From NCBI GenBank assembly GCA_030144725.1, contig JASKMD010000010.1:3745713-3809712 (forward strand): 64,000 nt of DNA, read 5' to 3'. The notes under the pieces are model-generated. The model was given only the letters and a program-made list of their open reading frames with translations, ran no database searches and had not been told where the DNA came from. This DNA comes from Haematococcus lacustris (Eukaryota; Chlorophyta; Chlorophyceae; Chlamydomonadales; Haematococcaceae). This document shows, in pieces, positions 12,251 to 27,554 of the stretch (position 1 is the stretch's first letter; each line of letters begins with the position of its first letter). A program made the position numbers and the translations under genes.

Positions 12251-12813
12251 TCTCCGCACTAGCGGGACTAGCTAAGTATGCTCCGGGGGGCTACAACTCT
12301 CTATGGCACTGCTCCGCGTTGAAATTGCGGTGCTCGTCAAACAGCTGATGTGCCCTCAGCTGATGCGCCCTCAGCAACAATACGGACGAGGACCATCTCC
12401 TGGGCATTTGTCCTCTTCATCAGCTCCTGCGGCTTAGGTGGCGACGCAGAAGCGGCAACGGGACATTGGCAACGGGACGTCAAACAGCGATGCCCTGGAG
12501 AAACAGCCCAGCCTAACCCAAAAAAAGCTCCGGTGCAAAAGGTCACATCTCTCGGTCACATCTCTTTTTCTCCTGGGGGGGTCGGCCTGGAGGACCCTAG
12601 CGGAGAAAAAGAGATGAAATGGAGCTCACTCTAGGAGAGTTATTCGTCTCTATCTCCGCGCATTGGAAACGGGAGAAAAGAGATCCGGACCGTTGGCGGC
12701 AGTTAGAGGGACATGGGCTGGCGGCGATCTCTTTTTCTCTTTCTCTTTCTCTCTTTTTCTCTTTCTCTCTCCGATCTCTTTTCTCTTTCTCTCCGTGCAT
12801 TGGAAACGCGCCC

Positions 12814-13631
12814 ATAGCTCAGCAAATCACAGTGGATATATTACATGCTGCATGTGAGTGGAAGGTTGTCATTGCCCCTGCCCTGTGCAGGTTGCATGTG
12901 TGGATGTAGTCAGGACGATGTAGTGCTTTCTTGTCTACCAGGCGTCACAGGCTCATGATCGTGCCTCGTGACGAAGTTGGGAAGACCAGCAGCTAGGCAT
13001 AGATGTGTGAAAGGTGGGGGCTCCGTTAAGCAAGAACACACGTTTTGTGCGCTGCTAGCCAATGGCATGTCTACTTCATGTGAGGCGATGGATGTGGCAG
13101 TGGTTGCGGATGCAGGCCTGCTGCTCCCTTCCTTGATGCTTCCAGTGAGCCCGCTGCTGCCACCTGTTACTGTCTGGCTGATGAGTAAGATTGACAGAGC
13201 CCTTTCCTGGACATCTGACATTCTGCACGCAGCCCTGGCCTTGACAATGTGTGTGCCTGAGTGTTGCAGCCTGGAGCAGGAAAGGCAATGCAAGGGGGCC
13301 TAGAGCACGGGTCCCTGCCTCAAGAGCTGGGCAACATTGCTGCCACGGGTGGCGGTGGCAGCAGCAAGATTCGGGGCAGCAGCTGGGTACCAAAAGCAGA
13401 CTTGTGGCCGGCAGCCTGTTGGTGGCAGCTATGCTCTACCTGTGAATCGGTTAGCGCGGGCACCGATATGCGCCTACACATTCGCTGTAGGCACAACAGG
13501 CACTGGTGGTGTCGAGCAGTGATGAGTGATATGCAGCACAGTCTGATTAAGGGTGATTTTCAGCACAATCGGAATACCTAAGCTTCAGACTGAGACGCTG
13601 CGTGTCATGATTTGCACAGTTAGGCTTCTCA
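12814..13631 (+). other. 5' flanking module of copy 3
   Basis: This holds one copy of the recurrent family upstream block (about 12920-13450), including GGGCAACATTGCTGCC at about 13329. A stretch at 13470-13580 aligns with sequence upstream of copy 1 (motif RHNRHWW in one frame) but contains stops before the family start codon. I do not call an additional exon. Confidence 0.5.
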
Positions 13632-16600
13632 ATGCGTGAAGAGGTGCTGCGGCTCGCGGGGCCGGCCTACACATCGCGGGTGCAGCCGGGTGCGTTGGTC
13701 CCTTCTTGTCAGCATTCTCCACGCAGCACCCATCACTGACAGCTTATTCTGAGGCTACAGGCGTCTACGTGCGACGCCTGGAAGCAGCATGTCAGCTGTT
13801 ACATCGTAAACTCCAGCCATCTTCAATCGCGGCTGCCCAGACTGACTCCTCTCGCCCTGCTGCCCACAATGATCCACCAGCTGGTGCTCCACCCACCCCC
13901 TCAGCTGCTGGCAACACGGCAGCTGTGGAGCTGTGCACATTACTGCTGACAGACCAGGAAGTGCTGGATGTGGTGCTGGCCCTCCATGACATCAGAATAG
14001 CCCAGCTCTGCACCCTCGTGCCCATCACGGGTGCCCGTTTGCCTTCGCCAGTATCCAGTGAAGCGTTTGCACGACGTCTCAGCCAGCGTCAGCGCTCAGC
14101 ATCAGGCAATCAGTTGAACCTGTTTGTTGAAGCACTGGGACGTGACACCATAGTGGAGGTAAGGTGACACAAGCAGCTGCATGTGCCTAGCGTCATTGCT
14201 CTGCAAGCTGGTTGTTCAACCTGTTTGCCTCTTCCCTTCCTGGTGTGCATCAGTTATTGAGAACTTCGTGCCTGGTGTGCTGCCCATGCAGGGGGACCCT
14301 CTGCTGGGTGTGTGGGGGAGCATGCACCGCGCCATGCAGCTGGTGCTGTCAGCCTTGCAGTCACTCCCCATCCGCCCTCACCCTCAGCACCCTGACCCTG
14401 ACCCTGCAGCCACCACCCACACCTCCACCACCACCCAGCTGCCACCTGGCTACCACCGCTGCAGCGCTTGCCTGCTGCTCAGCTTGCGGTTGGCTTTGAG
14501 AATAAACCAGCATTGTCTCGAGCAGCTTGGAGGGGTTGATCAACTCCTTGCCCGGCTGCATGCCACCCTGCCCAGGCTGCTGCTGGGGCTGAGCACTGCA
14601 GTCAGCGTGATGCAGGCAGCAGGCCACCCTGTGGCGGACGCCCACAGGCTGCTGTTGTTGCGCTGCATATTGCACATGGGACCCCTGCAACAATGCAGCA
14701 TGGATGAGACGGACTGGGCCAGCAGCAAAGACATGGTGGACCAGCTGAATGCAGAGCCCATCACCTCCTGCCCTGACCATCTGGCTCGCCTGCTGGCCAG
14801 CAGCCCAGCGGTGACAGGCTGGCCGGGGCATCCACCAGCCAAGCCAAGCTCTGAGCACAGCAGCACTGCAGGTGGAAGTTCAGGCGTGGGTCACACCAGT
14901 AGCAGAAGCAGCAGCACCAGTGGTCAGAGCAGGGGTGGTGTGCAAGGGAAGAGCGCCGAACTGGGTGGCAAGGGCTCCAGCACTGCTTACCCCAAGGACC
15001 TGGCAAGCGTGAACAGCTTTGCCTATGTGGCCCAGGCGCTGTGTGCAGTGCTGGGGCGGCAGGAGGAGGGGCTCATCAAGGACCAGCTGATCTCCACCTG
15101 CAAGGCAGAAGGTAGGTGGGCTGGTACCTTGCACCTGTGACTGGCACACATTGGTGCTTGCTGCATGGCAGCATGTTTGTCATCTTGCCATCCTCCTCTC
15201 ATGGCCTCTCTTTCAGAGATGGCCCAGGCATGCAGGCCACAGCTGTCAATTAAACGTGAGTGCTGAAGGTTGAACTGTGGATCATGCCCACTAGGTCAAC
15301 AGGAGTAGTCAGCTTGCTACGGCATGTACCTATCAGTGTGTATAAGACTTGCCAATGAACGACTAATGAAAGAGCTACCCATGCAGCTGAAACAACCGGG
15401 TGTCTTCTCCTCTTGACATCTTGCTATCTGGCGTCAGGTGCGTGGGTGCATGGGTAGGAGCACAAGAGGGGTGCCTGATCAGGGTGCCTAGCTGCACAGC
15501 ACAACTGGACACTGAAGACTGGCGCCTGCAGTACCTGAGGTTGCAAGTGTTGTGGTCACCATCTTGGGGCCATCACCACATTTGGCCTGCCTTTCTCTTA
15601 CAACCCGTGTGCCTTGCTCCATTGCTGCGGTCTCTTCTTGTGGCATGTGAGTTGCTGAGCACGTGGCTGCCCATAATAGTGATCCACTAGAAACAGTGGC
15701 TACTGTTGTGTGCACAGGGCAAGGGAGTTTGAAGGAGTTGCGAGCAAATGCTTCTTGCCTGGCGTCAGCAGCATTGAAAGTGATGGTGCACGAATATTAC
15801 TGCCTCAATTACACGACGCGCATATTGGGCGCAGCGTTAGCCGCGAGCCATCTTGGCGCAGTCGCCCCAGGCCGTCGAACTACTTCGTCCAGCGCGAGCA
15901 GTTCGCCGCTCTTCTCCGTGGTCCTCGGCGTTCTGCCGCGCTGCCTGGTCCTTCTTCAAGGCACCGTGGCGGCAGTTCGGTTTGCTGCGACACTCGGCAC
16001 TCATCCCACGCTTGACACATTCCCTGACTGCTTTCGGGACTCCTACTCCTGGCTCTGCATGGCATTGCGGGCGATGGTGGAGCTCTGGCCGGACTGGAGA
16101 TGTCGACCGGCCATGCTCCGGTTATTGGTCCGCAGTGCCGCGGCCGGAGCTCACGGCTACAGCACCCTGACGCTGCTGCTGGACGGGCCACCCGACTGCG
16201 AGGCGGAGACGCGCTTGCTGTCGGGCTTGAAGCGCACGCCGGAGCTGAAGGCGCGCACACCTGAGCTGCAGGCATTACTTACCGACACATTGGAAGGCGT
16301 GTGCAGTGCATGGGTCCTTTTGCTTGTGCCGCATAGCGAAATTGAGCAGGCGTCGAGCAACATGCACATCAGACTCAACGAGTCTCATCAGCAAGTCCAG
16401 GATGCAAAGGGAAGTGCAGCATGTCGCCGGAAGGAGGTTCACAACTTGCCGCCCTCAGCCCAGCAGCTGGCACCCCTGGCCCTGGACCTGGTGTGGGGCA
16501 TGGAGGGCATGCTGCAGGTGAGGAGGCGGGTGTGGAGTATGGACCTGGCAGAGGTGTGACAGGGCTGATGTGACAGGGCTTGCTTCATGCTGTGCTGTGT

Positions 16601-17674
16601 TGCTCATTGTGTGTGTTAGGATGTCTCTGCATTGAGGGTCAAAATAGAAAGGGTCTGGATGGTACGAGCTGTGGTTGTTGCTTGCCCTTGACCTCGGCTT
16701 CATGAGCCAGCTCAAACAATCAGTGCGCAGAGGGCATAACGCAGAGGATTGACTAGTTATAGGTACCATCAGCAAGCTTACTCTCCGCTTGCCTCCCTGT
16801 CGCTGGTCTGCTTCATGTGTTGCTTGTTTGCACGCTCTACATAGTGCTTCCTGCCTGCCACCCCAGGTCCATGCTTGCTGTTAGTTGTTTGCATCGTGCT
16901 GTGTCTGTGTTGTTGCAGATGATGCAACAACATTGGCACATGTTCTGGTCAGTGGCGTGCGTGAAGAAGAGCTCAACAATGAGCTCTCTGTATCGTTCTT
17001 GCTGTACATCTCTGTTCTTGTTTGGGCATGTGATCAAGGTCCTGGCAGATCCTGCTGCAGTGGGCCCTGCTGGCTTGGCTTCCCAGCCTGCCTCTTGGCT
17101 GCCCTGCGGCAACAGCCTGGTGGAGGGCTGGTGCATCCCGCTGCTGGCTAGGGTATGCCAGCTCTTCTGCATCACCTCCCCTGACATGGAGGGGCAGATG
17201 GGCCACGTAAGAATGATGGGCTGCCGGGGGCTTGCTGCCAGCCATACGTTCCTGCTCCAAGGCCAAGGGCAGGCCATCCCCCGCATGTCGCCAGAGGCTG
17301 AGCGGCTGCTGTCCTGCTTGATGCTGGTGCTGACGGTGGCACTGCCCTTGGACACCTGGCTGGCAGTCACCCCTTCCCTGCCAGCAGATGAGGCTGAGAT
17401 CATAGAGCAAGCCATTCGTAACTCGTTGACCCGCGTGGAGCCAGAGCAAGTGTGGAGTTGGCAGGCGCTGGCTGCAGGCACCCCGGCTGTGGCCAGCTTG
17501 GCAAGTGTGCTGCAGGGCGTGGCCAACAAGCTGCAGCTGCCACACCTGGTCACACCTGCACCTCAAGGCTGGCAGCCTGGGCGGCTGACCCTGGAGATGG
17601 GCAGAGGCCCACCAGAGTTCATGACGCTGTGCTTCCCGTTGCGTGTACAAGACATGCTTGGCACTCCCTCTTGA
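13632..17674 (+). pseudogene. Five-exon Leu-rich family, copy 3 (single-base frameshift in exon 2)
   Basis: Exons: 13632-13689, 13727-14158, 14292-15111, 15718-16517 and 16919-17674. Splice sites match those of the intact copies. Exon 2 is one base longer than in copies 4 and 6 (432 against 431 nt). An extra C near 13730 shifts the frame at the very start of exon 2 and gives a TGA within about nine codons. All other exons are open, so this is either a very young pseudogene or a sequencing error. Exon 5 extends ten or so residues past the usual LCFP ending (RVQDMLGTPS), identical to copy 5. A TGTAA lies at 17837. The function is unknown. Confidence 0.7.
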
Positions 17675-19025
17675 AGGGGTGGTTTGAGCTGTCGCTGGGG
17701 CCTGGCAGCTTTGGAGGGAAAGCGGAGCAGGGCAGGGTCAGGAGGGATCTGGGTGGGCGTCGAAGGCATTAGGATGGGATTTAGACGGCAAGGCAAGAAT
17801 AAGGCGCTTGCCAACCTATGTTCAGCTATGCATGCTTGTAAGATTGCATTGCTGCCTCGCCCCAACAGCTCAGCAAACCACAGTGACTATCTGACATGCC
17901 GCATGTGTCTAGAAAGTGATCATAGCCACTGTGTAGCTTGACCCTCCGAACGTACCTAAGACAATGTCCAGCAGGTAGGCGTAGATGTGGCATCGATGTG
18001 GTCGCTTCTGGCCAATGGCATGTCCAGTTGCACGTGAGGTGGTGGATGTGGAAGTGATTGCTGATGCAGGCCTGCTCCCTTCCTTGCTGCCTCCAGTGTG
18101 CCAGCTGGTGCTGCAATATGCTTTTTAACTCATGGATAAGGTTGGCATCTTGGCCTTGACAAAACACCTGCCTGTGACTGTTTGGTCGATGGTGTTTGGT
18201 TTGGGTTTAGGTCGACACAGCCCTAGTCATGACAGTGGGTGCACCTGAGTGTGGCAGCCTGGGATGCCTTTTGGCTGCACTGCAAGGTTCCCCGCCTGAA
18301 AGAGCTGGGCAACATTGCTGCCATGGGTGGCGTTGTCAGCAGCAAGGATCGGGGCAGCAGCTTGGTACAACAAGCAGCCTTGTGGCCGGCAGCCTGATGG
18401 TGCCAGCTATGCTCAACCAGTCACCACAGGCTTACAGAACGCTTGTAGAGTGCCTCGTGACCAATGTGTTTCACCAGCAGCTAGGCGTAGATGTGGCATA
18501 GATGTAGGCTCTGCTTAGCAAGCACACACGCTTTGTGCGCTTCTAGCCAATGGCATGTCTAGTTTCATGTGAGGGGTGGATGTGGGAGTGGTTGCGGATG
18601 CAGGGCTGCTGTCCCCTTCCTTGCTGCTTCCAGTGTGCCCGCTGCTGCCGCCGGATACTTCTGCCTTATGGTCAAGGTTAACATCTTGCAGTCCGCATGT
18701 AGTTCTGGCCTTGACAAAGCACCTGCCTGTGGGTGTTTGGCTCAAGGCCTGCGATGCATAAGGAGCACGGGTCTCTGCCTCAAGAGCTGGGCAACATTGC
18801 TGCCACGGGTAGCGGTGGTCAGCAGCCAGGATTCGGGCAGCAGCTGGGCGCAACAAGCAGTCTTGCGGCCGGCTCCTGATGGTGGACTCGATGTGCGCGG
18901 ACTGGGCACAACATGCACTCTAGGTGCTTGCGCGGGGTTAAGGGTGATTTTCAGCACAATCGGAATACCTAAGCTTCTACCGACAGAGATGCTGCGTGTC
19001 GTGTGATGTACAGGAAAGCTCCTCA
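17675..19025 (+). other. Intergenic: 3' flank of copy 3 and two 5' modules of copy 4
   Basis: After the copy 3 stop there is a conserved 3' flank with TGTAA at 17837. Two tandem copies of the family upstream module follow (about 17940-18500 and 18470-18920), each with the ...GGGCAACATTGCTGCC... block. The whole stretch is near-identical to 54965-56315. No gene is called. Confidence 0.55.
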
Positions 19026-22744
<3,719 letters not shown>

Positions 22745-24165
22745 CCATTGCGCTTGCTGGACGTTTGGCAAGTACCATGAAGAAGACATGCGTGACACTC
22801 CCTCTTGAAGAGGTAGTTTGTGCTGCCGCTCAGGGCTGGCAGGTTGGGATGGGAGGCGGGACTGGGCAGGGCTGGGAGGGAAGTGGGTGGGCTTGGGAGG
22901 CATCGGGGATAAGGTTCAGACTGCTAGTCCTTGAAAATGGCGTTTGCTGGACTTGTGGCAATTGCCGTGCAGATCTTCATTACCCGTCAGTACAGCAAAC
23001 CACAGTGGCCAGCTGACACTCCTCATGTGTCTAGAAGGTGATCATTGCCCCTGCATAGCTTGCCTGTGTGAACGTACTTAAATCAATGCAGTGCTTTCTT
23101 GTCCATAGGGCGTCACAGGCTTATCAGCGTGCCTCGTGACCAAGGTGTTTCACCAGCAGTGTTAATATTAATAGTCCCACGTATAGGCGCACAAGACCTG
23201 TGGCATGAGTGGGACGGGTTGCAGCAAAAGCATCAGTAGCAACACTTACCACACAACAACCGACCCCTACCTGCTAAAGCTTTGGTGCAGCTATGGTGTG
23301 GATGGGCATGGCTGGCGGTGTGGTGTGTAGATGGGCTCGCCTCCAAGCTGCCGCACACAGCTGTGGCTCCAGGTTGCAGCAACTGGTTGGAGTTCATGCT
23401 TCATGCCGTAGGGTGGGGAGTTGTAGTATACGGTTAGGTGGTGTGGGGAAGAGCCAGGGTAGGTTTGGAGCATCAAGGGTGGGTGGGCTCCTCAGCTCTC
23501 TTCTGGCTGCTGGGTAGGATAGGGAGGGGGCTGCCATGTCAGGGGGGAGGTGAAGGCGAGGGGGAAAGGCGGGGGTGGGGAGACGTGGCAGTGGTGGGGG
23601 TGGAGGGTGCTCACGGTGAGGTTGGCATAACATGCTAGCAAGCTGGCTGTCACGTATTGCATGATGGAGGCCCTCACCTGGCATAGGGCGCTCACCTGCG
23701 AAAGGCGAATGCCAAAGTGCCAGAGAGCTTGAAGGCTTGGCTGACCAATCAAAATAGGATGGGATGTTATGGGTGAGGGTGAGGGTGAGAGTGAGGGTGA
23801 GGACATGTTGGCAGGCTGCAGCTGTCGCGTACTCTTAGTCATGGTACTCTAAGACGTGGGAATGGGGAAGGGGTTCGTGTGGCTACCACTCCTAGCTGGC
23901 GTTCTTGACTGGCTGGCTAGGGAGGTGGTGATTGTGAGGATGGGAAATAGGGTGGGGGCTGGGGAGGGGGGCTGAAAGATAGTTTAGGCTGGAAGGGGGG
24001 GGAGGGGGAGTATGGGGGGGAGTGCAAAGTAGGGGAAGGCGGGTGCGGTGACAGACAGGGAGGTGGTGGTGGGGGAGGGTGTGACCTTATATTCTGCAGC
24101 AAATAGGTGGCATGCAAGCCGTTAGGCTAGGTACAGGGAGCCACATACATGCAAAGGGCTAGCCA
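22745..24165. other. 3' flank of copy 4, then unassigned G-rich sequence
   Basis: 22745-23160 is the duplicated 3' flank of copy 4 and matches 60017-60431. After 23160 the sequence is unique in the window. It contains G-rich and purine-rich stretches, with a GGGTGA run at 23772-23802 and GGGGGAGG-rich sequence at 23935-24075. Open frames here are low complexity and show no recognisable motif. Confidence 0.5.
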
Positions 24166-24304
24166 CTCACCATCAGGGTTGTGAAAATTGCAGTATTTCA
24201 TGAAATCTTGCAGTGAAATCTTGCACGTGCAAAAATGCAACATTTCATTGCAAGAATGAAAAATCCCGGTAGCCCCCAGCACCCGGCAGCCCGAGTAGAG
24301 CCCG

Positions 24305-24592
24305 ATGGCTGAGGCTGTCGCGACAACTACTGGCCTTCAACAGAATGCTCGTGGCCGCATTGCTGCTTTCTCTGGCCCTTCGTTGGCATTGCCACGGGTG
24401 CTCCAGCACAACGTGATTGGCCTGGGCAATGCGACCCCTCTACAACCTAACGGGAAGAGGCGTCGCACTACCACAGCCGACACAGCCGCAGGCACAACAG
24501 CAGGTGCAGCCACAAGCAGCCCGCGAAGCAGCTGGATCACAGCGCAATGGAGGACTGTAGCGGAGGCCGCATGTGGGCAATGGCCAGCTTAG
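24305..24592 (+). CDS. Small ORF near the left end of the outer hAT
   Basis: A 95-residue open frame starts with ATG, about 130 bp inside the hAT end. It is Ala/Thr-rich with a basic patch (GKRRRTT) that could act as a nuclear localisation signal. The last few codons run into the captured family fragment. It may be the N-terminal exon of a lost transposase, but no domain is recognisable and chance is possible. Confidence 0.25.
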   Translation: MAEAVATTTGLQQNARGRIAAFSGPSLALPRVLQHNVIGLGNATPLQPNGKRRRTTTADTAAGTTAGAATSSPRSSWITAQWRTVAEAACGQWPA

Positions 24593-24647
24593 AGAGCAAT
24601 GACGCTAGTCACATGCAGCTGCTTGTGTCACCTTACCTCCACTATGG
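24584..24647 (-). pseudogene. 64-bp fragment of the five-exon family inside the hAT
   Basis: The reverse strand reads the end of family exon 2 (CCATAGTGGAG), the GTAAGG donor and the first about 50 bases of intron 2, essentially identical to copy 6 over this span (CTCTCTAAGCTGG variant) except that the donor is intact. It lies inside the hAT, about 400 bp from its end. It looks like a host-gene fragment picked up by the transposon, or filler DNA from a repair event. Confidence 0.8.
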
Positions 24648-27096
24648 CGCCCCCAACATTCAAAAAATGGCAGTAAACCGACCCCTGGTAGTAGGACGTC
24701 TGTAACTCTGCACTCGCTGCGCCAAATTTAATGCTAGCTGGCTCAGTATGTAGCCAACCCAGCCAGCTACCTTTCACCCATCCAGAACAAACATACACCG
24801 AGTAGGCCGTGCACAACAAAGCATCAAAGTTAGTGATTCAAATTTGGGCCGTTGCGGGGCATGCCGTCATCGCTGCGACCGCCTTCGTCGCTTAGGCTGC
24901 TCTACATGCGCATGCGCGTCGGCAGCAGCAGTCGGATCGGAAAGCGGTTGCGGCGATGTGGCAATGAGCCCACCTCCCCCCCTTACCTAGAGGGCAATGC
25001 CACAGCTCGACCATTGGGACTTACAGCATGCTACTTACTAGGTTACGCTCCTTTTATACATTGTTACACACGCTCATACTCAGATATGTCAAAAGCACAC
25101 TTTGGTCTGTGACCGTCAACTCCCTAAGCCGATTTCGGGGTCAGGGCCATACAGTCAGTCACACAGCTCCACACCATGACCGAGTTTGGACTCGGCTCCT
25201 CTGAGAGTTACACTCCCCTACATCCCATCCACCTGCGTGCAACGTTTCATAGCTCAACTGCCACCCCACAGCCCCGTGGCCCTGATTCTGCTTGGAGAAC
25301 ATGATGTCACTTTGAAGATGTCAAACTGATAGAGGCCTGGGCTGTTTAACGTGCGGTTTGTTTTAACAAAAGCGCCAAGGGGTCAAGAACAAACATTTCG
25401 TAGCCATTTTCTTGTGAGTGCAGCGGGTGCAATACAGTGGATGACACAGTCGAGGAGGGGGGGGTGTAACCCGGTGATACCTTCGTGTGCGCCTACCCAA
25501 ATGGTGTATTCGGCGGAAGCGAGTACGAACATATGCTTCAATCACCCCGTCTAGGTGCCCTGCACGCCCGGCAGGCATCGCGTTGGGTGTTTGCCGGACA
25601 TTCCATGTGTGCACAACCCGCTCACTGCGCCAGATAGATGGCGCCACAGGGATGTGGCTCACCGTCCCAAGGATACCCGTCTCGCCGCTGTTATTTGTTC
25701 GCGGGCACATGTGGCAGTACGCGGAGCAAAGATTCTAATGTCGCTTGCGCTGATGGTCAGATGACGCGCACTGATCTTGCAGCTGCCAATGTGCCATGAA
25801 CGCTATCGAAAACGATGCAGTATTTAGAGAGTACTTGCATGCATATTACCAACCCCATGTTGGGGGCGCCTGACTATGTGTACTTCAACACTCGGGCCTT
25901 GAAGCACCAGGAGCAGCCCTCGGCAGCTGATGCTGCTGATGTGGAGCAGTGGGAGGAGTGGATGGCCAGCCAGCCTGTGGAGGGTGCACCCCTTTAGTAG
26001 GGGGTCACCCCCGCCATTGGCCCCGCAATTCACTTTTTGGCACCGTCTTTGATCCGCTGCATGTAATTCTTCCACCGTTGGGCTCTACATCTCACAACGG
26101 TGTCGCTAGCAGGTTAGGCCCTCTTTTGTCGATTGTACTGCATTGTCTCGACGACTTGATTAGCTTCGCAATGTCATTCTCCATCTGTTTATATGCGTGT
26201 CGCAACAGGAGAGATGAATTGGTGGCCGGAGGCATTTCCGTGCCGAGCAGCCTATGCTGCCGTCGGACTTGCAACTCGCGATTACATCCCAGGTAAGCAC
26301 GGGGTGCTGTTTCTTAGTGCGTATTGCATACGATGCTAACACATGCAACCAAATCTGCTGACCTGCACAGGTGCTTGGCCGTTTTGAGGATCAACACCAA
26401 ACCCACACCAGCCCAAGGGTCTCCCAGGCAGCAGTGCAGCGAGGCAATCAGCCATTGAAAACAGTGAGCAAGAGGTGAGTAAGGATGTATTATACCTCAC
26501 CTTGTCTAGGTCAGTTTGATGTTCACTCGCACACTTCCGCAACGCATGACAGGCATGAACGGCTGAGGGTAGCACACAGCAGTCCCCAACCTGATTTTAA
26601 TGCATTGTTTTAGATAGGTAATGTCTCCTATGTGGGCCTGACATGGTTATGTGTATTCTGCTGCAGGATGCCATCCAAACGATACCAGTGCCCAGCCCAG
26701 CCCAGCCCAGCCCAGCCTGATTTGGTGCCATGGGGCATAGGCAACAAGGCAAGGTGCTTAGCAGTCCCGTAACGAGTGATAGCTATAGCAAGGAGGTGCA
26801 GCCAGTCCTTGCTTGTTGTGCACATAGCATAGGTGGTGTGTGAGGCATGAGTCATTGTGTTGTTGTGGTGGTGGTGTGTTGTTGAGGTGTTGTTGTGTTG
26901 TGTGGTGTTGCCACCTTCTTACATCAATGCATGTGCTTGGCATCAACGATACATGTCTTCTGTAGTGGTTTTGCAAGGCGTTTGAGCATCGATACATGTA
27001 TTGCTGTAATGGTTTTGCGTGACATGTGCCTGCTGAAGTTGAGGGAGAAGGTTGAGGCACCACGGCACATGTAACAATGAAAGCCAAAGCCATCCC
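24648..27096. other. Transposon-internal sequence, no clear gene
   Basis: This is left-side DNA of the outer hAT (to 26002) and of the inner TIR element (26003-27096). There are scattered short open frames without recognisable domains. 26690-26717 is a short CCCAGC run, and GTTGTG-rich sequence lies at 26860-26910. A tract at 26930-27020 repeats TGTAGTGGTTTTGC-like sequence twice. Confidence 0.4.
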
Positions 27097-27326
27097 TGTA
27101 ACGGCGTAGCCGCTGCCTTTAATCTTACAGTGTGAGCGGCATGTCCACTTAGAAATGTCCAACGCAGTCTCTACTATCCACACTCTCGCACAGCAACTTA
27201 GCCCAGGTTTAGAACGGGACCCTCGGGAGTCGAACCCGAATGGTGAGCTGGTAGCAGCCCACCATTGACCTCCTCAGTCACTCTGCTAAAGTGTGGTATA
27301 CGGATACGCATAAGCGCACCGTCACA
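27097..27326 (-). repeat. 3' LTR of the chromovirus
   Basis: 230 bp. On the coding (minus) strand it starts TGTGACGG and ends CCGTTACA, so it has an 8-bp imperfect inverted terminal repeat and canonical TG...CA ends. It is about 99% identical to 49749-49978. It contains the tRNA-like A/B boxes described separately. Confidence 0.95.
27214..27290 (-). promoter_or_regulatory. tRNA-like Pol III internal promoter motif in the 3' LTR
   Basis: On the minus strand TAGCAGAGTGAC (27288-27277) matches 10 of 12 positions of the A-box consensus TRGYNNARNNGG. GGTTCGACTCC (27236-27226) matches the B-box consensus exactly. The B box sits in a perfect T-arm: stem TCGGG/CCCGA with a 7-nt TTCGACT loop, followed by GGGTCC. 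A matching 5' acceptor strand is missing, so it is tRNA-derived or tRNA-mimicking rather than a functional tRNA. It points the same way as the retroelement's transcription. Confidence 0.6.
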
Positions 27327-27342
27327 TTCCTCCCCCTCTTAA
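27327..27342 (-). other. Polypurine tract
   Basis: The coding strand reads AAGAGGGGGAGGAA directly before the 3' LTR, the expected primer for plus-strand DNA synthesis of an LTR retrotransposon. Confidence 0.85.
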
Positions 27343-27554
27343 GAGATCCGTTCCGCCAAGGTACCTGGGATAGCCCAGAGCACCGAGACTCGCAGTCTAT
27401 AGAGACCACTGATAATCAGGCTGACCCATAAGGGTACCAGACCCATAAGGGTACCAGCCACCCACAGAAACACATGCATCACCATAAGGTGCCGCATGGG
27501 GGCCATGGTCATAGGACCAGGCCAGGTGACATAGGTCACTGAGACATTTACACA

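Larger units (their letters stand above)
11316..12813. mobile_element. PIF/Harbinger-like non-autonomous TIR element
   Basis: The ends are GGGCGCGTTTCCAATG (11316-11331) and its exact reverse complement (12798-12813), each followed inward by an A/G-rich AGAGAAAAGA-type tract. The flanks are ATA on both sides, a possible 3-bp TSD. Further copies of the TTTCCAATGGACGGAGA motif occur at about 11381 and 12660, so the termini are repeated internally. No transposase is seen. It contains a 200-bp foldback, a tandem CTTATCAGACAG array and a polypyrimidine run (12725-12795). Assignment to PIF/Harbinger rests only on the GGG-starting TIR and the 3-bp TSD. Confidence 0.6.

Noticed and set aside
23293..24117. 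Gly/Arg-rich and Pro-rich ORFs in the G-rich unique region
   Set aside because: Low-complexity composition, no splice structure, no recognisable motif.
27214..27290. A functional host tRNA gene
   Set aside because: The T-arm is perfect but the 5' acceptor strand that would pair with GGGTCCC is missing, and the sequence lies in both LTRs.
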